From Nocardioides luti (lineage in GTDB: Bacteria > Actinomycetota > Actinomycetes > Propionibacteriales > Nocardioidaceae), in the NCBI RefSeq assembly GCF_014212315.1, contig NZ_JACKXE010000001.1, positions 1,302,001 to 1,366,000 of the forward strand: a stretch of DNA of 64,000 nt, given 5' to 3'. Shown piece by piece: positions 8,247 through 17,619 of the stretch (position 1 is the first letter of the stretch; every line of letters begins with the position of its first letter). The translations under genes were made by a program, and so were the position numbers. The notes beneath the pieces are model-generated. The model saw only the letters and a list, made by a program, of their open reading frames with translations, did not search any database and was not told where the DNA came from.

Positions 8247-9500
8247 ATGTCCGTCACCACCCGATCCACCCCCGACACCCGCACCAACGGCCTCTGGCCG
8301 GTGGTCCTCTGCTGGGTCGCCGTCGCCCTCGACGGCTTCGACCTCGTCGTCATCGGCGCCGTCATCCCGACGCTCAGCAAGACCGGCGACCTCGGCTTCA
8401 CCGACGCCTCGCTGACGATGGCCTCCACCGTGGGCCTCGTCGGCGTCGGCATCGGCGCCGTGGCGATCGGTCCGCTGACCGACCGGTTCGGCCGGCGGCT
8501 CAGCCTGATCGCGTGCATCGCGGTGTTCTCGGTCCTGACCGTGGCGGTCGCCTTCGCACCGAACGTCGCCGTCTTCACCACCCTCCGCTTCCTGGCCGGT
8601 CTCGGGCTCGGCGCCTGCCTGCCGACGGCCCTGGCCTTCATGTCGGAGCACGCGCGTGCCGGGCGCGGCGGCACGGCCGTCACCCGGATGATGACCGGCT
8701 ACCACGTGGGCGCCGTGCTGACCGCCCTGCTCGCGCTCTGGGTGATCGAGGACCACGGCTGGCGCGCGATGTTCGTCATCGGCGGGGTCGCGGGCCTGCT
8801 CACCCTCCCCCTCCTGTGGTTCAAGCTGCCCGAGTCGGAGACCTACCTGCGGGCCGTCGCCGACCGGCAGGAGGGCCGGGTCGCCCAGGTCCGCAGCAGC
8901 GAGGTGGTGCGCGGGGCCTACCTCCGCGTCAGCATCGGCCTGTGGGTCGCGTCCTTCATGGGGCTGCTCCTGGTCTACGGCCTCAACACCTGGCTCCCGA
9001 AGATCATGGGCGAGGCCGGCTACTCCATCCAGGCCGGCACCGGGCTGCTGCTCGTGCTCAACATCGGCGCGGTCATCGGCCTGCTGGTCGCGGGCACGAT
9101 CTCCGACGCGCGCGGCAACAAGCCCACCGTGCTGCTCTGGTTCGGCCTCGCGGCGCTGTTCCTCGCGCTGCTGAGCATCAAGCTGGACAGCTCCGTGCTG
9201 GTGTACGCCGCCGTGCTGCTCGCCGGGGTCTTCGTCTTCAGCGCGCAGGTGCTCGTCTACGCCTTCGTCGGCCACCTCTACCCGCCCGAGATCCGCGGGA
9301 CGGCGCTCGGCGCCGCCGCCGGCATCGGCCGGGTGGGCGCGATCGTCGGTCCGTTCCTCGGCGGGGCGCTCGTGACCGCGGGCATCGCCTACCCCTGGGG
9401 CTTCTACGCGTTCGCCGTGGCGGCCGTGCTCGCGGTCGTCGCCCTGGCGACGGTGCCTGCCCACGTGCACGGGGAGCGGGACGCGGCACCGACCCGCTGA
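8247..9500 (+). CDS. MFS transporter, aromatic acid:H+ symporter (AAHS) type
   Basis: This is a 417-residue protein with twelve predicted membrane helices. The opening WPVVLCWVAVALDGFDLVVIGAVIPTL carries the DGFD signature of the AAHS subfamily (PcaK/BenK), and GPLTDRFGRR between helices 2 and 3 is the MFS A motif. These import aromatic acids such as benzoate or protocatechuate with protons. The start at 8247 has an AGGAGA ribosome site 5-10 nt upstream. The frame also stays open upstream to 8187, but that extension is not hydrophobic and lies before the RBS. No aromatic catabolic genes are next to it, so the substrate is open. Confidence 0.88.
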   Translation: MSVTTRSTPDTRTNGLWPVVLCWVAVALDGFDLVVIGAVIPTLSKTGDLGFTDASLTMASTVGLVGVGIGAVAIGPLTDRFGRRLSLIACIAVFSVLTVAVAFAPNVAVFTTLRFLAGLGLGACLPTALAFMSEHARAGRGGTAVTRMMTGYHVGAVLTALLALWVIEDHGWRAMFVIGGVAGLLTLPLLWFKLPESETYLRAVADRQEGRVAQVRSSEVVRGAYLRVSIGLWVASFMGLLLVYGLNTWLPKIMGEAGYSIQAGTGLLLVLNIGAVIGLLVAGTISDARGNKPTVLLWFGLAALFLALLSIKLDSSVLVYAAVLLAGVFVFSAQVLVYAFVGHLYPPEIRGTALGAAAGIGRVGAIVGPFLGGALVTAGIAYPWGFYAFAVAAVLAVVALATVPAHVHGERDAAPTR

Positions 9501-9591
9501 GTCGCGGCGTCCGGGACAGCACGCCCGGCACTAGGTCACACTGTCCTCATCCGCCGTGCAGAGGGGCGACCTCGGGGGACGAGGAGGCAGC

Positions 9592-12168
9592 ATGACGTCG
9601 CAGCCGTGGCGACCACACGCGAGCGCGGGCGCACCCGCGCTCGCCCTCGTGGCGTTCGCGGCTGTGTGCATCGTCGTGCACTTCGTGTCCCCGTTCGGCC
9701 CGGTCGGGGACACGACGTACCTCGCCCTGATCGTCGGCGCCCCCGTCGTCGCCTGGCTCGGCGTCCGCCGGGCCCCGGCCGAGGTGCGCCTGGTGGCGCT
9801 CCTCATCACCCTGGGCCTGGCGTCGTCGGCCCTCGGCGACGTGATCTGGCTGGCCTACCAGTGGTCCGGCCGCGAGCCCGACGTCTCGCCCGCGGACGTG
9901 CCGTACCTCCTCAGCTACGTCGGGCTTGGCGGCGCGCTCTGCGTCCTGCTCAGCCGGACCAGCCCCCGGGGACGCCTCGACGTGGACGCCGTCATCGACG
10001 CGCTCACCGTGGTGACCGTCAGCGTGCTCGTCTTCTGGACGCTCTCGATCGAGGCGATCGTCGCCGACGACACCCTCTCGCCGACCGTGCGCCTCGTCTG
10101 GGCGACCTACCCCGTCGCCGACGCCGTGCTGCTCGCCCTGGTCCTGCGCTGCCTGGTCGGCGCACGCTCGCGGGCCGCCCTCGGGCTGGCCTTCGGCGCC
10201 GGCGTCGCCTGCTGGCTGGTCTCGGACCTGGGCTACCTGCTGCTCGAGATCTCGTCGCGGGTCTCGGCGCTGCTCGACATCGGCTGGATGATCGGCGCCT
10301 GCCTGATGGCCTCGGCGGCGTGGCGCTACGCCCGCCGCGGCACCCCGCTGCCCGTCCCGGCCGCGACGGCCAGCGACGCGGTCGACGAGCACGAGCTCAG
10401 CGGCTCCGGCCTGGGCAAGCTGGGAATCGCGATCGTGCCGCTCCTGGTGCCGCCCGCACTGGCGCTCGTGACGTGGGCACGCTCCGGCGACGCGAACCCG
10501 GTCGCGACCTTCGTCGGCATGCTCGCCCTGGTGCTGCTGGCCTTCGTCCGCACGGCCCGGCTGCTGCAGTCCGAGGCCCGGGCGCGGGCCGACGCCCGGG
10601 CCGGCCGCGACGCCGCCCTGGAGGGATCCCGCGCCAAGTCGGCCTTCCTCGCCACGATGAGCCACGAGATCCGGACCCCGATGAACGGCGTCATCGGGCT
10701 GACCGGACTGCTGCTCGAGACGCCGCTGGACGCCCGGCAGCGGCAGTACGCCCAGGGCGTGCGCGGCGCCGGCGAGGCGCTGCTGACGATCATCAACGAC
10801 ATCCTGGACTTCTCGAAGGTCGAGGCCGGCAAGCTGGCCCTCGAGAGCATCGACTTCAGCCTCGTGCAGGTCGTCGAGGAGGCCGCCGAGATGGTGGCCG
10901 ACCCGGCCCAGAACAAGGGCCTCGAGCTGCTGGCGTACTGCTCCCCCGAGCTCCCCCTCGACCTGCGCGGCGACCCGTCCCGGATCCGTCAGGTGCTGCT
11001 CAACCTGGTCTCGAACGCCGTGAAGTTCACCGAGAGCGGCGAGGTCGTCCTGCGGGCGCAGCTCGAGGACCGGACCGAGGGCGGCGTCGTGGTCCGCTTC
11101 GAGGTGACCGACACCGGGATGGGCATCGACGAGGAGCACCGCGCCCGGCTCTTCGAGCCGTTCTCGCAGGCCGACTCGTCCACCACGCGCCGCTTCGGCG
11201 GCACCGGGCTGGGGCTCGCGATCTCCTCGCAGCTGGTCGCGGCGATGGGCGGCGAGATCGGGGTCGACAGCACGCTCGGCGAGGGCTCGACGTTCTGGCT
11301 CACGCTGCCGCTCGAGCTCGCCCACGACGCGACGGTCACCCCGCCGCGGCACACCGGCGAGCTGACCGGGCGGCGGGTGCTGATCGTCGACGACAACCGC
11401 ACCAACCGGCTGATCCTGACCGAGCAGCTCGGGGCGTGGGGCATGCGCCCCGCGGACGTGCCCGGGGGCGACGCGGCGCTCGAGGCGCTGACCGAGGCCG
11501 CGGCGACGGGGCAGCCGTTCGACCTCGTCGTGCTCGACATGTGCATGCCGGGCATGGACGGCGCGGAGCTGGCCCGCCTGGTCACGGCCGCGCCGCTCGG
11601 GTCCCCGGGGATGCTGCTGCTGACGTCCGGCCCCGACCTCACGGCCGCCGAGGCCGAGGAGGTCGGCATCCGGGCCCGACTGACCAAGCCGGTGCGCCTG
11701 GCCCATCTGCACGACGCCCTGCTGGACGCGCTCGAGGCCCGCCCCGAGCCGTCGGCCCCGACCCCGCGCGAGCGTCGACCGGTCGACACCCGGGGCCACG
11801 TGCTGGTCGTCGAGGACAGCGAGACCAACCAGCTCGTGGCCGAGGGGATCCTGGCCCACCTCGGCTACACCGTCGAGATCGCCGACGACGGCTTCGCCGC
11901 GGTGGCCGCGGTGCAGCGCGGCCGCTTCGACGCGGTGCTGATGGACTGCCAGATGCCGGGCATGGACGGCTACCAGGCCACCGGGGAGATCCGGCGGCAC
12001 GAGGGCGAGGGCCCCCGGACCCCCATCATCGCGATGACCGCCGGCGTCATCGAGGGCGACCGCGAGCGCTGCCTGGCGGCGGGCATGGACGACTACGTCT
12101 CCAAGCCGGTCAGCCCGAACGAGCTGCGCACCACCCTGGCCCGCTGGGTCGCGACGCAGCAGGACTGA
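9592..12168 (+). CDS. Membrane hybrid histidine kinase with two receiver domains
   Basis: This is an 858-residue protein. Residues 1 to about 320 hold roughly nine hydrophobic segments without a recognisable ligand domain. A short helical linker leads to a HisKA domain with [10 protein letters not shown] (phospho-acceptor His358) and a HATPase domain with the usual N ([11 protein letters not shown]), G1 (DTGMGID) and G2 (GGTGLGLAI) boxes. Two receivers follow; both look competent, with Asp649 in [11 protein letters not shown] and Asp785 in [11 protein letters not shown] and with LTKPV and VSKPVS lysines. No Hpt domain or adjacent response regulator is present, so output must go to a distant partner. 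The start at 9592 has GAGGAGG upstream. The last 13 bases including the stop are repeated 15 bp downstream (12171-12183), a small duplication. Confidence 0.93.
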   Translation: MTSQPWRPHASAGAPALALVAFAAVCIVVHFVSPFGPVGDTTYLALIVGAPVVAWLGVRRAPAEVRLVALLITLGLASSALGDVIWLAYQWSGREPDVSPADVPYLLSYVGLGGALCVLLSRTSPRGRLDVDAVIDALTVVTVSVLVFWTLSIEAIVADDTLSPTVRLVWATYPVADAVLLALVLRCLVGARSRAALGLAFGAGVACWLVSDLGYLLLEISSRVSALLDIGWMIGACLMASAAWRYARRGTPLPVPAATASDAVDEHELSGSGLGKLGIAIVPLLVPPALALVTWARSGDANPVATFVGMLALVLLAFVRTARLLQSEARARADARAGRDAALEGSRAKSAFLATMSHEIRTPMNGVIGLTGLLLETPLDARQRQYAQGVRGAGEALLTIINDILDFSKVEAGKLALESIDFSLVQVVEEAAEMVADPAQNKGLELLAYCSPELPLDLRGDPSRIRQVLLNLVSNAVKFTESGEVVLRAQLEDRTEGGVVVRFEVTDTGMGIDEEHRARLFEPFSQADSSTTRRFGGTGLGLAISSQLVAAMGGEIGVDSTLGEGSTFWLTLPLELAHDATVTPPRHTGELTGRRVLIVDDNRTNRLILTEQLGAWGMRPADVPGGDAALEALTEAAATGQPFDLVVLDMCMPGMDGAELARLVTAAPLGSPGMLLLTSGPDLTAAEAEEVGIRARLTKPVRLAHLHDALLDALEARPEPSAPTPRERRPVDTRGHVLVVEDSETNQLVAEGILAHLGYTVEIADDGFAAVAAVQRGRFDAVLMDCQMPGMDGYQATGEIRRHEGEGPRTPIIAMTAGVIEGDRERCLAAGMDDYVSKPVSPNELRTTLARWVATQQD

Positions 12169-12217
12169 GCGCAGCAGGACTGACCGCCGCCAACCACGCC
12201 CCGGCTAGATTCGGGAC

Positions 12218-12478
12218 ATGATTGGTTTTCTCGTGGCCGGCCTCGTCATCGGGGCACTCGCTCGACTCATCAAGCCCGGGAAGCAGAACCTCGGCCTCCT
12301 CGCGACGCTCGGCCTCGGCCTCGTCGGCTCGCTGATCGGCGGCTTCATCGCGCACCTGCTGGGCACCGGCAGCATCTGGGAGCTCAACGTCCTCGGCTTC
12401 GTGCTCGCCGTGGTCGCCGCCGTGCTGCTCATCGGTGTCGCCGAGAGCGTCGCCGGCAAGAACAAGACCCGCGTCTGA
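12218..12478 (+). CDS. GlsB/YeaQ/YmgE-family stress-response membrane protein
   Basis: This is an 86-residue, very hydrophobic protein with three membrane segments. The motif GLVIGALARLIKPGKQNLGLLATLGLG is characteristic of the transglycosylase-associated (GlsB/YeaQ) family, whose members are induced by stress and have no established biochemical activity. A TAGATT hexamer ends 6 nt before the ATG, so transcription and translation probably start together. It is convergent with the kinase gene at 12503; a small hairpin with CCGGGG arms covers the kinase stop. Confidence 0.88.
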   Translation: MIGFLVAGLVIGALARLIKPGKQNLGLLATLGLGLVGSLIGGFIAHLLGTGSIWELNVLGFVLAVVAAVLLIGVAESVAGKNKTRV

Positions 12479-12502
12479 CCGCGGCCGCCGGTCGCCGGGG
12501 GC

Positions 12503-13984
12503 TCAGTCCCCGGTGATCAGGTAGCTGTCGCCGCTGCGCTCGACCGTGATCCTCCGGGTCTCGGTCTGGGGCTTGCCGTCCTTCGTGTAGGTGATCGTCG
12601 CGTCGACCGCGTCGGCGCCGGCCGGGGCCGTCTCGACCGACACCGCGTCGATGGTGCTCCAGAAGCCGGAGTAGCTGCCGTAGGACGTCTGGCTCTGGTA
12701 CGACGGCGAGAGCATCGCCCAGCCGGACTCGGTGTCCGCGGGCAGGACCGCGTAGTAGCCCTCGACGAAGTCGGCCGGCGACGACGCCGCCGGCGGCTGC
12801 TCGGGGGTCGGTGACGGCGTGGGTGTCGCCTCCTCGGTGGGAGCGCTGCTGCTGGACTCCTCCGACGGCGAGGGCGACGGCTTCTTCGAGGCCTTCCTCG
12901 ACGGGTCCTTGCCCGGCGACGTCGAGGCGCCGGCGGTCGTGCCGTCCGTACTGTCGTCCCCGCCGCTGAGCAGCAGGTAGCCGCCGCCGAGCACCGCCAC
13001 CAGGAGCAGCGCCGCCAGGGCCGCGAAGAGCCCGCGCCTGCCACCGCGGCTGTCGTCGCTCCCGGACGCCACCGGCGCGGCCACCGGCGCGGCGTACGCC
13101 TCCTGCGGCGTGGGCGTCGGGTCGACGGGCAGGCGGGTGGTCGCGGCCGCGACCGGCACGGACTCGCGGGTGCCGCGGTCGTCGTGGTCGCGGTGGATCC
13201 GGTGGAGCGCGCGGGCGACCTCCGTCATCGACCAGCGGGCGTCGGGATCGCGGTCCAGCATCCGCTGCAGCGGCCCGTCCAGCACGCCGGCATCGCGGGC
13301 GGGACGCGGCTCGTCGGAGATGATCGTGCTCAGGGTCGCGAGGTTGTTGCTCTTCTCCGGGAACGGCGGGCGCCCCTCGACCGCGGCGTACAACGTCGCA
13401 CCGAGGGCCCAGACGTCGTCGGCGGGCGTGGGCTCGAGCCCGCGCGCCACCTGCGGCGAGAAGTACGCCGGGGTGCCGGACACCAGCCCGGACTGGGTGA
13501 GCGCGGCGTCACCGGTCGTGCGGGAGATGCCGAAGTCGGAGATCTTCGCGACGTCGTCGTCGGTGACCAGGATGTTGCCGGGCTTCACGTCGCGGTGGAC
13601 CGTGCCCCGCGCGTGCGCGGCGGCCAGCCCGTCGGCGACCTGGGCGCCGATCCCGGCGGCGCGGCCGGGCTCGAGCGGACCGGAGGCGATGATCTCGGCG
13701 AGGGTGCGTCCGGGGACGTACTCCATCACCAGCCAGATGTGGTCGCCCTCCTCGATCGCGTCGTAGACCGAGACCACGTTGCGGTGGTTGAGCGGGGCCG
13801 ACGAGCGTGCCTCGCGCATCGCGCGGGCCAGGTCGGGGGTGGTCTCCCCCGGCATCAGGCCCACCTGCTTGGCCGCGACCGTGCGGCCGAGGAGCTCGTC
13901 GTGGCACAGCCACACGCTCCCCATCCCGCCGCGGCCGACCTCGCGCTCGACGCGGTAGCGGCCGGCGATGGACTCGGGTGGCAT
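12503..13984 (-). CDS. Transmembrane serine/threonine protein kinase (PknB-like)
   Basis: This is a protein of about 493 residues. The cytoplasmic kinase domain is complete: glycine loop VGRGGMGSVW, lysine in TVAAKQVG, catalytic loop HRDVKPGN and DFG in ISDFGIS. It is followed by a Pro/Ala-rich linker, one membrane helix (LFAALAALLLVAVLGGGYLLL), a Ser/Thr/Pro-rich extracellular stalk and a small C-terminal domain of about 110 residues with a nuclear-transport-factor-like look (PADFVEGYYAVLPADTESGWAML). There are no PASTA repeats. The ATG at 13984 is preferred because AGAGGGG precedes it; a GTG at 14005 is in frame. A -10-like TACTCT lies farther upstream. The ligand and target are unknown. 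Confidence 0.9.
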   Translation of the reverse strand: MPPESIAGRYRVEREVGRGGMGSVWLCHDELLGRTVAAKQVGLMPGETTPDLARAMREARSSAPLNHRNVVSVYDAIEEGDHIWLVMEYVPGRTLAEIIASGPLEPGRAAGIGAQVADGLAAAHARGTVHRDVKPGNILVTDDDVAKISDFGISRTTGDAALTQSGLVSGTPAYFSPQVARGLEPTPADDVWALGATLYAAVEGRPPFPEKSNNLATLSTIISDEPRPARDAGVLDGPLQRMLDRDPDARWSMTEVARALHRIHRDHDDRGTRESVPVAAATTRLPVDPTPTPQEAYAAPVAAPVASGSDDSRGGRRGLFAALAALLLVAVLGGGYLLLSGGDDSTDGTTAGASTSPGKDPSRKASKKPSPSPSEESSSSAPTEEATPTPSPTPEQPPAASSPADFVEGYYAVLPADTESGWAMLSPSYQSQTSYGSYSGFWSTIDAVSVETAPAGADAVDATITYTKDGKPQTETRRITVERSGDSYLITGD

Positions 13985-14074
13985 GGTGCCCCTCTCGTTG
14001 GTCACCCCGGTTCGTTACCCAAAGCCGCCGAGAGTACGCCACACCCCCTGACCCACCTAGATGTCACCCGGGGG

Positions 14075-15133
14075 TCAGAGGCCGGTCCACCACGCCCCGG
14101 TCGGCAGCTCGCCGGACGCCTCGAAGCGCTCGCCCGGGCGCGGCTGCGCGAGGCGTACGCCGTGCTCCTCGGCCGCAGCGCGGGTCCGGTCCGCGGGCTC
14201 CGCCCACGGGTGGAAGGCCAGGTCGAAGGTGCCCCAGTGGATCGGGACGAGCACGTCGCCGCGCAGCTCGAGGTGGGTCCGCACCGCCTCCTCGGGGTCC
14301 ATGTGGACGTCCGGCCAGCGGGTGTCGTAGGCCCCGACCGGCAGCACCGTCAGGTCGAAGGGCCCCTCCCGGCGACCGACCTCGGCGAACGCCTCGGTCC
14401 AGCCGCTGTCGCCCCCGAAGAAGGCCCGTCGCCCGTTGCTGGCGACCGACCACGCCGACCACAGGGTCGGGTTTTGCGCGAACAGGCGCCCGGAGAAGTG
14501 CCGCGCCTCGGTGCAGGTGAGCACCAGGCCGTCCAGGTCGACCGACTGCCCCCAGTCGAGCTCGACCACGCGGTCGCGGGGCACGCCCCAGCGACGCAGG
14601 TGCGCGCCGACGCCGAGCGGGACGACGTACGGCATGGTCTGGGTGCGGGTCAGCACGTCGACGGTGGCGGTGTCGAGGTGGTCGTAGTGGTCGTGCGAGA
14701 TCAGCACCGCGTCGATCGGCGGCAGGTCCTCGAGCGCGACCGGGACGGGGTGGCTGCGCCGCGGGCCGACCGTGGCCGAGGGCGAGACCCGGTCGCTCCA
14801 GACGGGGTCCGTGAGGATCCGCCTGCCGCCGACCTCGAGCAGCACCGTGGAGTGGCCCAGCCAGGTGGCCGCGCAGTCGGACGCCTCGGCCGGCCACGAC
14901 GGGGTCACCAGCGGCACCGGGCCCGACGGCTTGCCGACCGCGCCCTTGGTCGCGAACTCGCGCGCCATCGAGCCGCGGCTGCCGGGCTCGACGACGCGCA
15001 TCGGGCGGCTGTTGTGGAACTCGCCGTCGCGGAACTGCGGCGAGACGTAGGTGTCGCGGGGCCGCGCACCGAGGGAGCGGCGGACGCCGACGAACGCGTT
15101 GGCGACGGGGATCGAGCGCAGGGACGGAGGCAC
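14075..15133 (-). CDS. Metallo-beta-lactamase-fold hydrolase (UlaG / NAPE-PLD-like)
   Basis: This is a 352-residue protein. The metal motif is SHDHYDHLD (H-x-H-x-D-H), preceded by WLGHSTVLLEVGGRRILTDPVWSDR, which is the diagnostic start of the UlaG/N-acyl-phosphatidylethanolamine phospholipase D branch. Further ligands are expected in GGDSGW and IHWGTFDLAFHPWAEP. The actual substrate is unknown. The GTG at 15133 is used because the frame upstream runs into the divergent gene at 15220. A small inverted repeat (CTGACCC/GGGTCAG, 14048-14078) spans the stop codon. Confidence 0.88.
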   Translation of the reverse strand: MPPSLRSIPVANAFVGVRRSLGARPRDTYVSPQFRDGEFHNSRPMRVVEPGSRGSMAREFATKGAVGKPSGPVPLVTPSWPAEASDCAATWLGHSTVLLEVGGRRILTDPVWSDRVSPSATVGPRRSHPVPVALEDLPPIDAVLISHDHYDHLDTATVDVLTRTQTMPYVVPLGVGAHLRRWGVPRDRVVELDWGQSVDLDGLVLTCTEARHFSGRLFAQNPTLWSAWSVASNGRRAFFGGDSGWTEAFAEVGRREGPFDLTVLPVGAYDTRWPDVHMDPEEAVRTHLELRGDVLVPIHWGTFDLAFHPWAEPADRTRAAAEEHGVRLAQPRPGERFEASGELPTGAWWTGL

Positions 15134-15219
15134 GCGCCCATTCTGTCCGGTCGCCCCGAACGGCGAGATCCGCGTCACGATCCCTGCCGATCTAACTGTA
15201 GTGAGTTTATGGTCTTTGG

Positions 15220-16674
15220 GTGCGCCTCCTCCTCCGCCGCCCGCTGGGCCTGCTCGCCCTCGCGTCCGTCGTGACCGCCCTGACGGTGGTCGCCGGTCTG
15301 GTGCCCGGCGCATTCGCGGGGTCCACAGGCGCTCCCGCCGGGCACGGGGTCCCGCCGCACAACCGGTACGCCGGCCCGGACGGCACCTCGTCGATGCACG
15401 GCGACAGCGGCGCCTCCGACACCACGCCGTACGCCGGTCCCGGCGCCGACCCGGCGACACCGGTCTCCGTCCCGCTGGCCGGCGTCTGCCCCACGATCCT
15501 CGCCGGCGTCGACGGCCTGCCCCAGGCGCTGTGCACCAGCTACGCCGACCGCGCGCCGACGCTCTACCTCCTCGATCCCGCGACCGGGGCCCCGCTCGCC
15601 CGGCTGGCCCTGCAGAAGGGCAGCCTGCTCGGCGGGGTCTACGCCTACGTGGACGCGCACGGGCGGATGGTCACCGCCGACGGGTCCGGCGACCTGCTCC
15701 TCGTCGGCCACCACGAGACCGCCACCGGCTGGGAGCTGACCGTCGACGACCGCGTGCCCCTGCGCCCGGCCTTCCGGCGCGCCTGCGGGGCGCCGGACTG
15801 CGACGCGATCAGCACCGTCGCGCCGGGCTTCGACGGCCGGGTCTGGTTCGCCACCGCGGCCGGCCGCGCGGGGTACGCCGATCCCGCGTCCGGGCGCGTC
15901 GTGATGCGACGCCTGGGCCACGGCGAGATCGTCGCCAACTCGATCGCGACGTCCCCCGACGGCGTCTCCGTGGTGACCGACCACGCGACGTACCTCCTGC
16001 GCGCCGGCGCGTCCGGGGCGGTGCACCAGGTCTGGCGGCGTGCCTACGCCCGCGGCAAGGCCCGCAAGCCCGGGCAGCTCAGCCACGGCAGCGGTGCCAC
16101 GCCGACGTTCTTCGGCCCGCGCACCGGCCACGAGCTCGTCGCGATGACCGACAACGCGCGGCCGCGCGAGCACCTGCTGGTCTACCGCGCCGACACCGGG
16201 CGGACCGTCTGCTCGGTCCCGCTCTTCGGCCGCCGCAACAGCGGCACCGAGAACTCCCCGATCGGCTGGCGCCGGCAGGTGTACGTCGCCAGCACGTACG
16301 GCTACCCCTACCCGGCAACGCCCGACGGCGCGGGTGAGGCGCAGCCCGCGAGCGCCGACTTCGTCGGCGGCATGCAGAAGATCCACGTCGGCCGGCACGG
16401 CTGCCGCACGGTGTGGCGCACCCGGACGGCCTCGGCCGCGGTGCCGCGGCTCTCGCGCGCCGAGGGCGTGCTCTACACGGTCACGCGCACGGGTGCGGCC
16501 CCGTCGTACCGCCTGGCCCGGATCTCGCCGCGCACCGGCCGGGTCCTCAGCGAGACCGACCTCGGGGCCGGTCCGGGCGCGGACACGCTGCAGATGGTCG
16601 GCACGATCCTGCCCGACGGCACGCTGCTGCAGGGCTTCGTCACCGGCCTCACGCTGGTGGGAGCGGGCTCGTGA
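15220..16674 (+). CDS. Secreted protein of unknown function, possible beta-propeller
   Basis: This is a 484-residue protein with a signal peptide (RRPLGLLALASVVTALTVVAGLVPGAFAG, cleavage near residue 34). The mature part has repeated short strands with Asp/Gly turns (APTLYLLDPATGAPLARLAL, VYAYVDAHGRMVTADGSGDLLLV, GRVWFATAAGRAGYADPASGRVV, HLLVYRADTGRTVCSVPLFG), as in quinoprotein-like propellers, but no catalytic residues are obvious. Translation starts at GTG; a TATGGT hexamer ends 6 nt before it in a locally AT-rich stretch, so the message is probably leaderless. Its stop overlaps the start of the next small gene (GTGA). Confidence 0.83.
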   Translation: MRLLLRRPLGLLALASVVTALTVVAGLVPGAFAGSTGAPAGHGVPPHNRYAGPDGTSSMHGDSGASDTTPYAGPGADPATPVSVPLAGVCPTILAGVDGLPQALCTSYADRAPTLYLLDPATGAPLARLALQKGSLLGGVYAYVDAHGRMVTADGSGDLLLVGHHETATGWELTVDDRVPLRPAFRRACGAPDCDAISTVAPGFDGRVWFATAAGRAGYADPASGRVVMRRLGHGEIVANSIATSPDGVSVVTDHATYLLRAGASGAVHQVWRRAYARGKARKPGQLSHGSGATPTFFGPRTGHELVAMTDNARPREHLLVYRADTGRTVCSVPLFGRRNSGTENSPIGWRRQVYVASTYGYPYPATPDGAGEAQPASADFVGGMQKIHVGRHGCRTVWRTRTASAAVPRLSRAEGVLYTVTRTGAAPSYRLARISPRTGRVLSETDLGAGPGADTLQMVGTILPDGTLLQGFVTGLTLVGAGS

Positions 16675-16838
16675 CCGGGCCGACCACGGGGCCGGACGAG
16701 GTCGCGGCGGCCAGGCGCAACGCGGACCTCACGGCACTGCAGCGCGAGCTCGACGAGCTGCTCGACCGGCGCGACGACCTCGCGGGCGTCAGCGGCCTGG
16801 CCGACCCGTTCCGGCAGGCGGTCCGCTGGTCGGCGTGA
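16671..16838 (+). CDS. Small 55-residue protein, coupled to the secreted protein gene
   Basis: The GTG start overlaps the stop of the upstream gene by four bases (GTGA), a coupling used by many genes here. The predicted protein is hydrophilic and helical (AARRNADLTALQRELDELLDRRDDLAG) and may form a short coiled coil. No family is recognised. Support is limited to the coupling and plausible composition, so it may not be a true gene. Confidence 0.5.
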   Translation: MTGPTTGPDEVAAARRNADLTALQRELDELLDRRDDLAGVSGLADPFRQAVRWSA

Positions 16839-16854
16839 TCGTGGCGCTCGAGGC

Positions 16855-17055
16855 TCAGCGGCGGCGCAGCGGGAGCAGGTGGGTCTTGCCCTCGCGCTCG
16901 GCGACCATGCGGGTCGCCTCGACGTCGTAGACCTGCGCCAGCTCGACGGCGCGGACGAGGTCGCCGCCCTCGACGGCACGGTTGATGCCCTCCACGAAGG
17001 AGGAGTGCAGGACGTTGAGGTCGTCGATCAGGCGGGGGGAAGCGGTGGTGGTCAT
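16855..17055 (-). CDS. Small conserved-looking cytoplasmic protein
   Basis: This is a 66-residue protein, MTTTASPRLIDDLNVLHSSF onward, predicted to be mostly helical (VEGINRAVEGGDLVRAVELAQVYDVEATRMVAEREGK) with a basic tail. The sequence has normal composition with mixed hydrophobic and charged residues, unlike the Arg/Pro-rich antisense frames around it, so I take it as real. No family is recognised. It lies between a small gene on the other strand and the globin gene. Confidence 0.68.
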   Translation of the reverse strand: MTTTASPRLIDDLNVLHSSFVEGINRAVEGGDLVRAVELAQVYDVEATRMVAEREGKTHLLPLRRR

Positions 17056-17114
17056 ACCGGTTCAACGAACGGCGGGCCGGTTCGCATCCCCACGGACGCC
17101 GAATGTGATGCGAC

Positions 17115-17570
17115 TCAAGTCGTGACGGGCCCGTCCCACGACCAGTGCGGGAGCGCGAGCCCGGCCGGCACGTCGTCGGGCGAGTCCGGGTGGCGGGCCA
17201 TCAGCCCGGTCCCCCAGCGGAAGTACGCCGCCAGCGTGGCGTGCAGGCGCGGGTCGTCGGGCAGGTCGGCATCGCCGAGCGCGGCCTCGAAGCAGGCGAT
17301 CGCCCGCTCGTCGAGGTCGTGGTGCTCGCCGTTGCCCGCGTGCAGCCGCTCCACGTGGCTCTCGTCGCCCATCGCGGCGGAGTAGTCGGCGGGACCGCCC
17401 AGCGCCTCGGCCCAGTACGTCGCCAGCCGGGCCAGGTGGTCCGGGTGCTGCCCCGGGTGGCCGAACGGGTGGCTGGCCACCGGGTCCGCCAGGCAGCGCT
17501 GGTGCCACGCGTGCGCCAGCCGCACGAGGGCGTCGTACCCGCCCACGGCCTCGTAGATCGTCGGCTCCAT
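17115..17570 (-). CDS. Truncated hemoglobin, group II-like
   Basis: This is a 151-residue globin-like protein. The pattern TIYEAVGGYDALVRLAHAWHQRCLADPVASHPFG, then LARLATYWAEALGGPADYS and a probable proximal histidine in VERLHAGNG, fits truncated hemoglobin group II (2/2 fold). The tyrosine usual at position B10 (an FY pair in most members) appears to be replaced by His in AWHQRC, as in a side branch of actinobacterial globins. Possible roles are O2 or NO handling or redox chemistry; ligand behaviour cannot be deduced. The last residues PHWSWDGP are typical of this branch. Confidence 0.85.
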   Translation of the reverse strand: MEPTIYEAVGGYDALVRLAHAWHQRCLADPVASHPFGHPGQHPDHLARLATYWAEALGGPADYSAAMGDESHVERLHAGNGEHHDLDERAIACFEAALGDADLPDDPRLHATLAAYFRWGTGLMARHPDSPDDVPAGLALPHWSWDGPVTT

Positions 17571-17619
17571 GGCTCGATGCTGCGCGGTGTCCCGCCGACG
17601 CGCAAGGGGCGCGGTCCGC

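Noticed and set aside
9547..12000. Open frame of about 817 codons antisense to the hybrid kinase
   Set aside because: No domain, biased composition, and it would cover the kinase gene, whose H, N, G and receiver motifs are complete.
9606..12221. Plus-strand frame in a second reading frame over the kinase gene
   Set aside because: The product is almost all Arg, Gly, Pro and Ala; it is a frame-shifted reading of the kinase.
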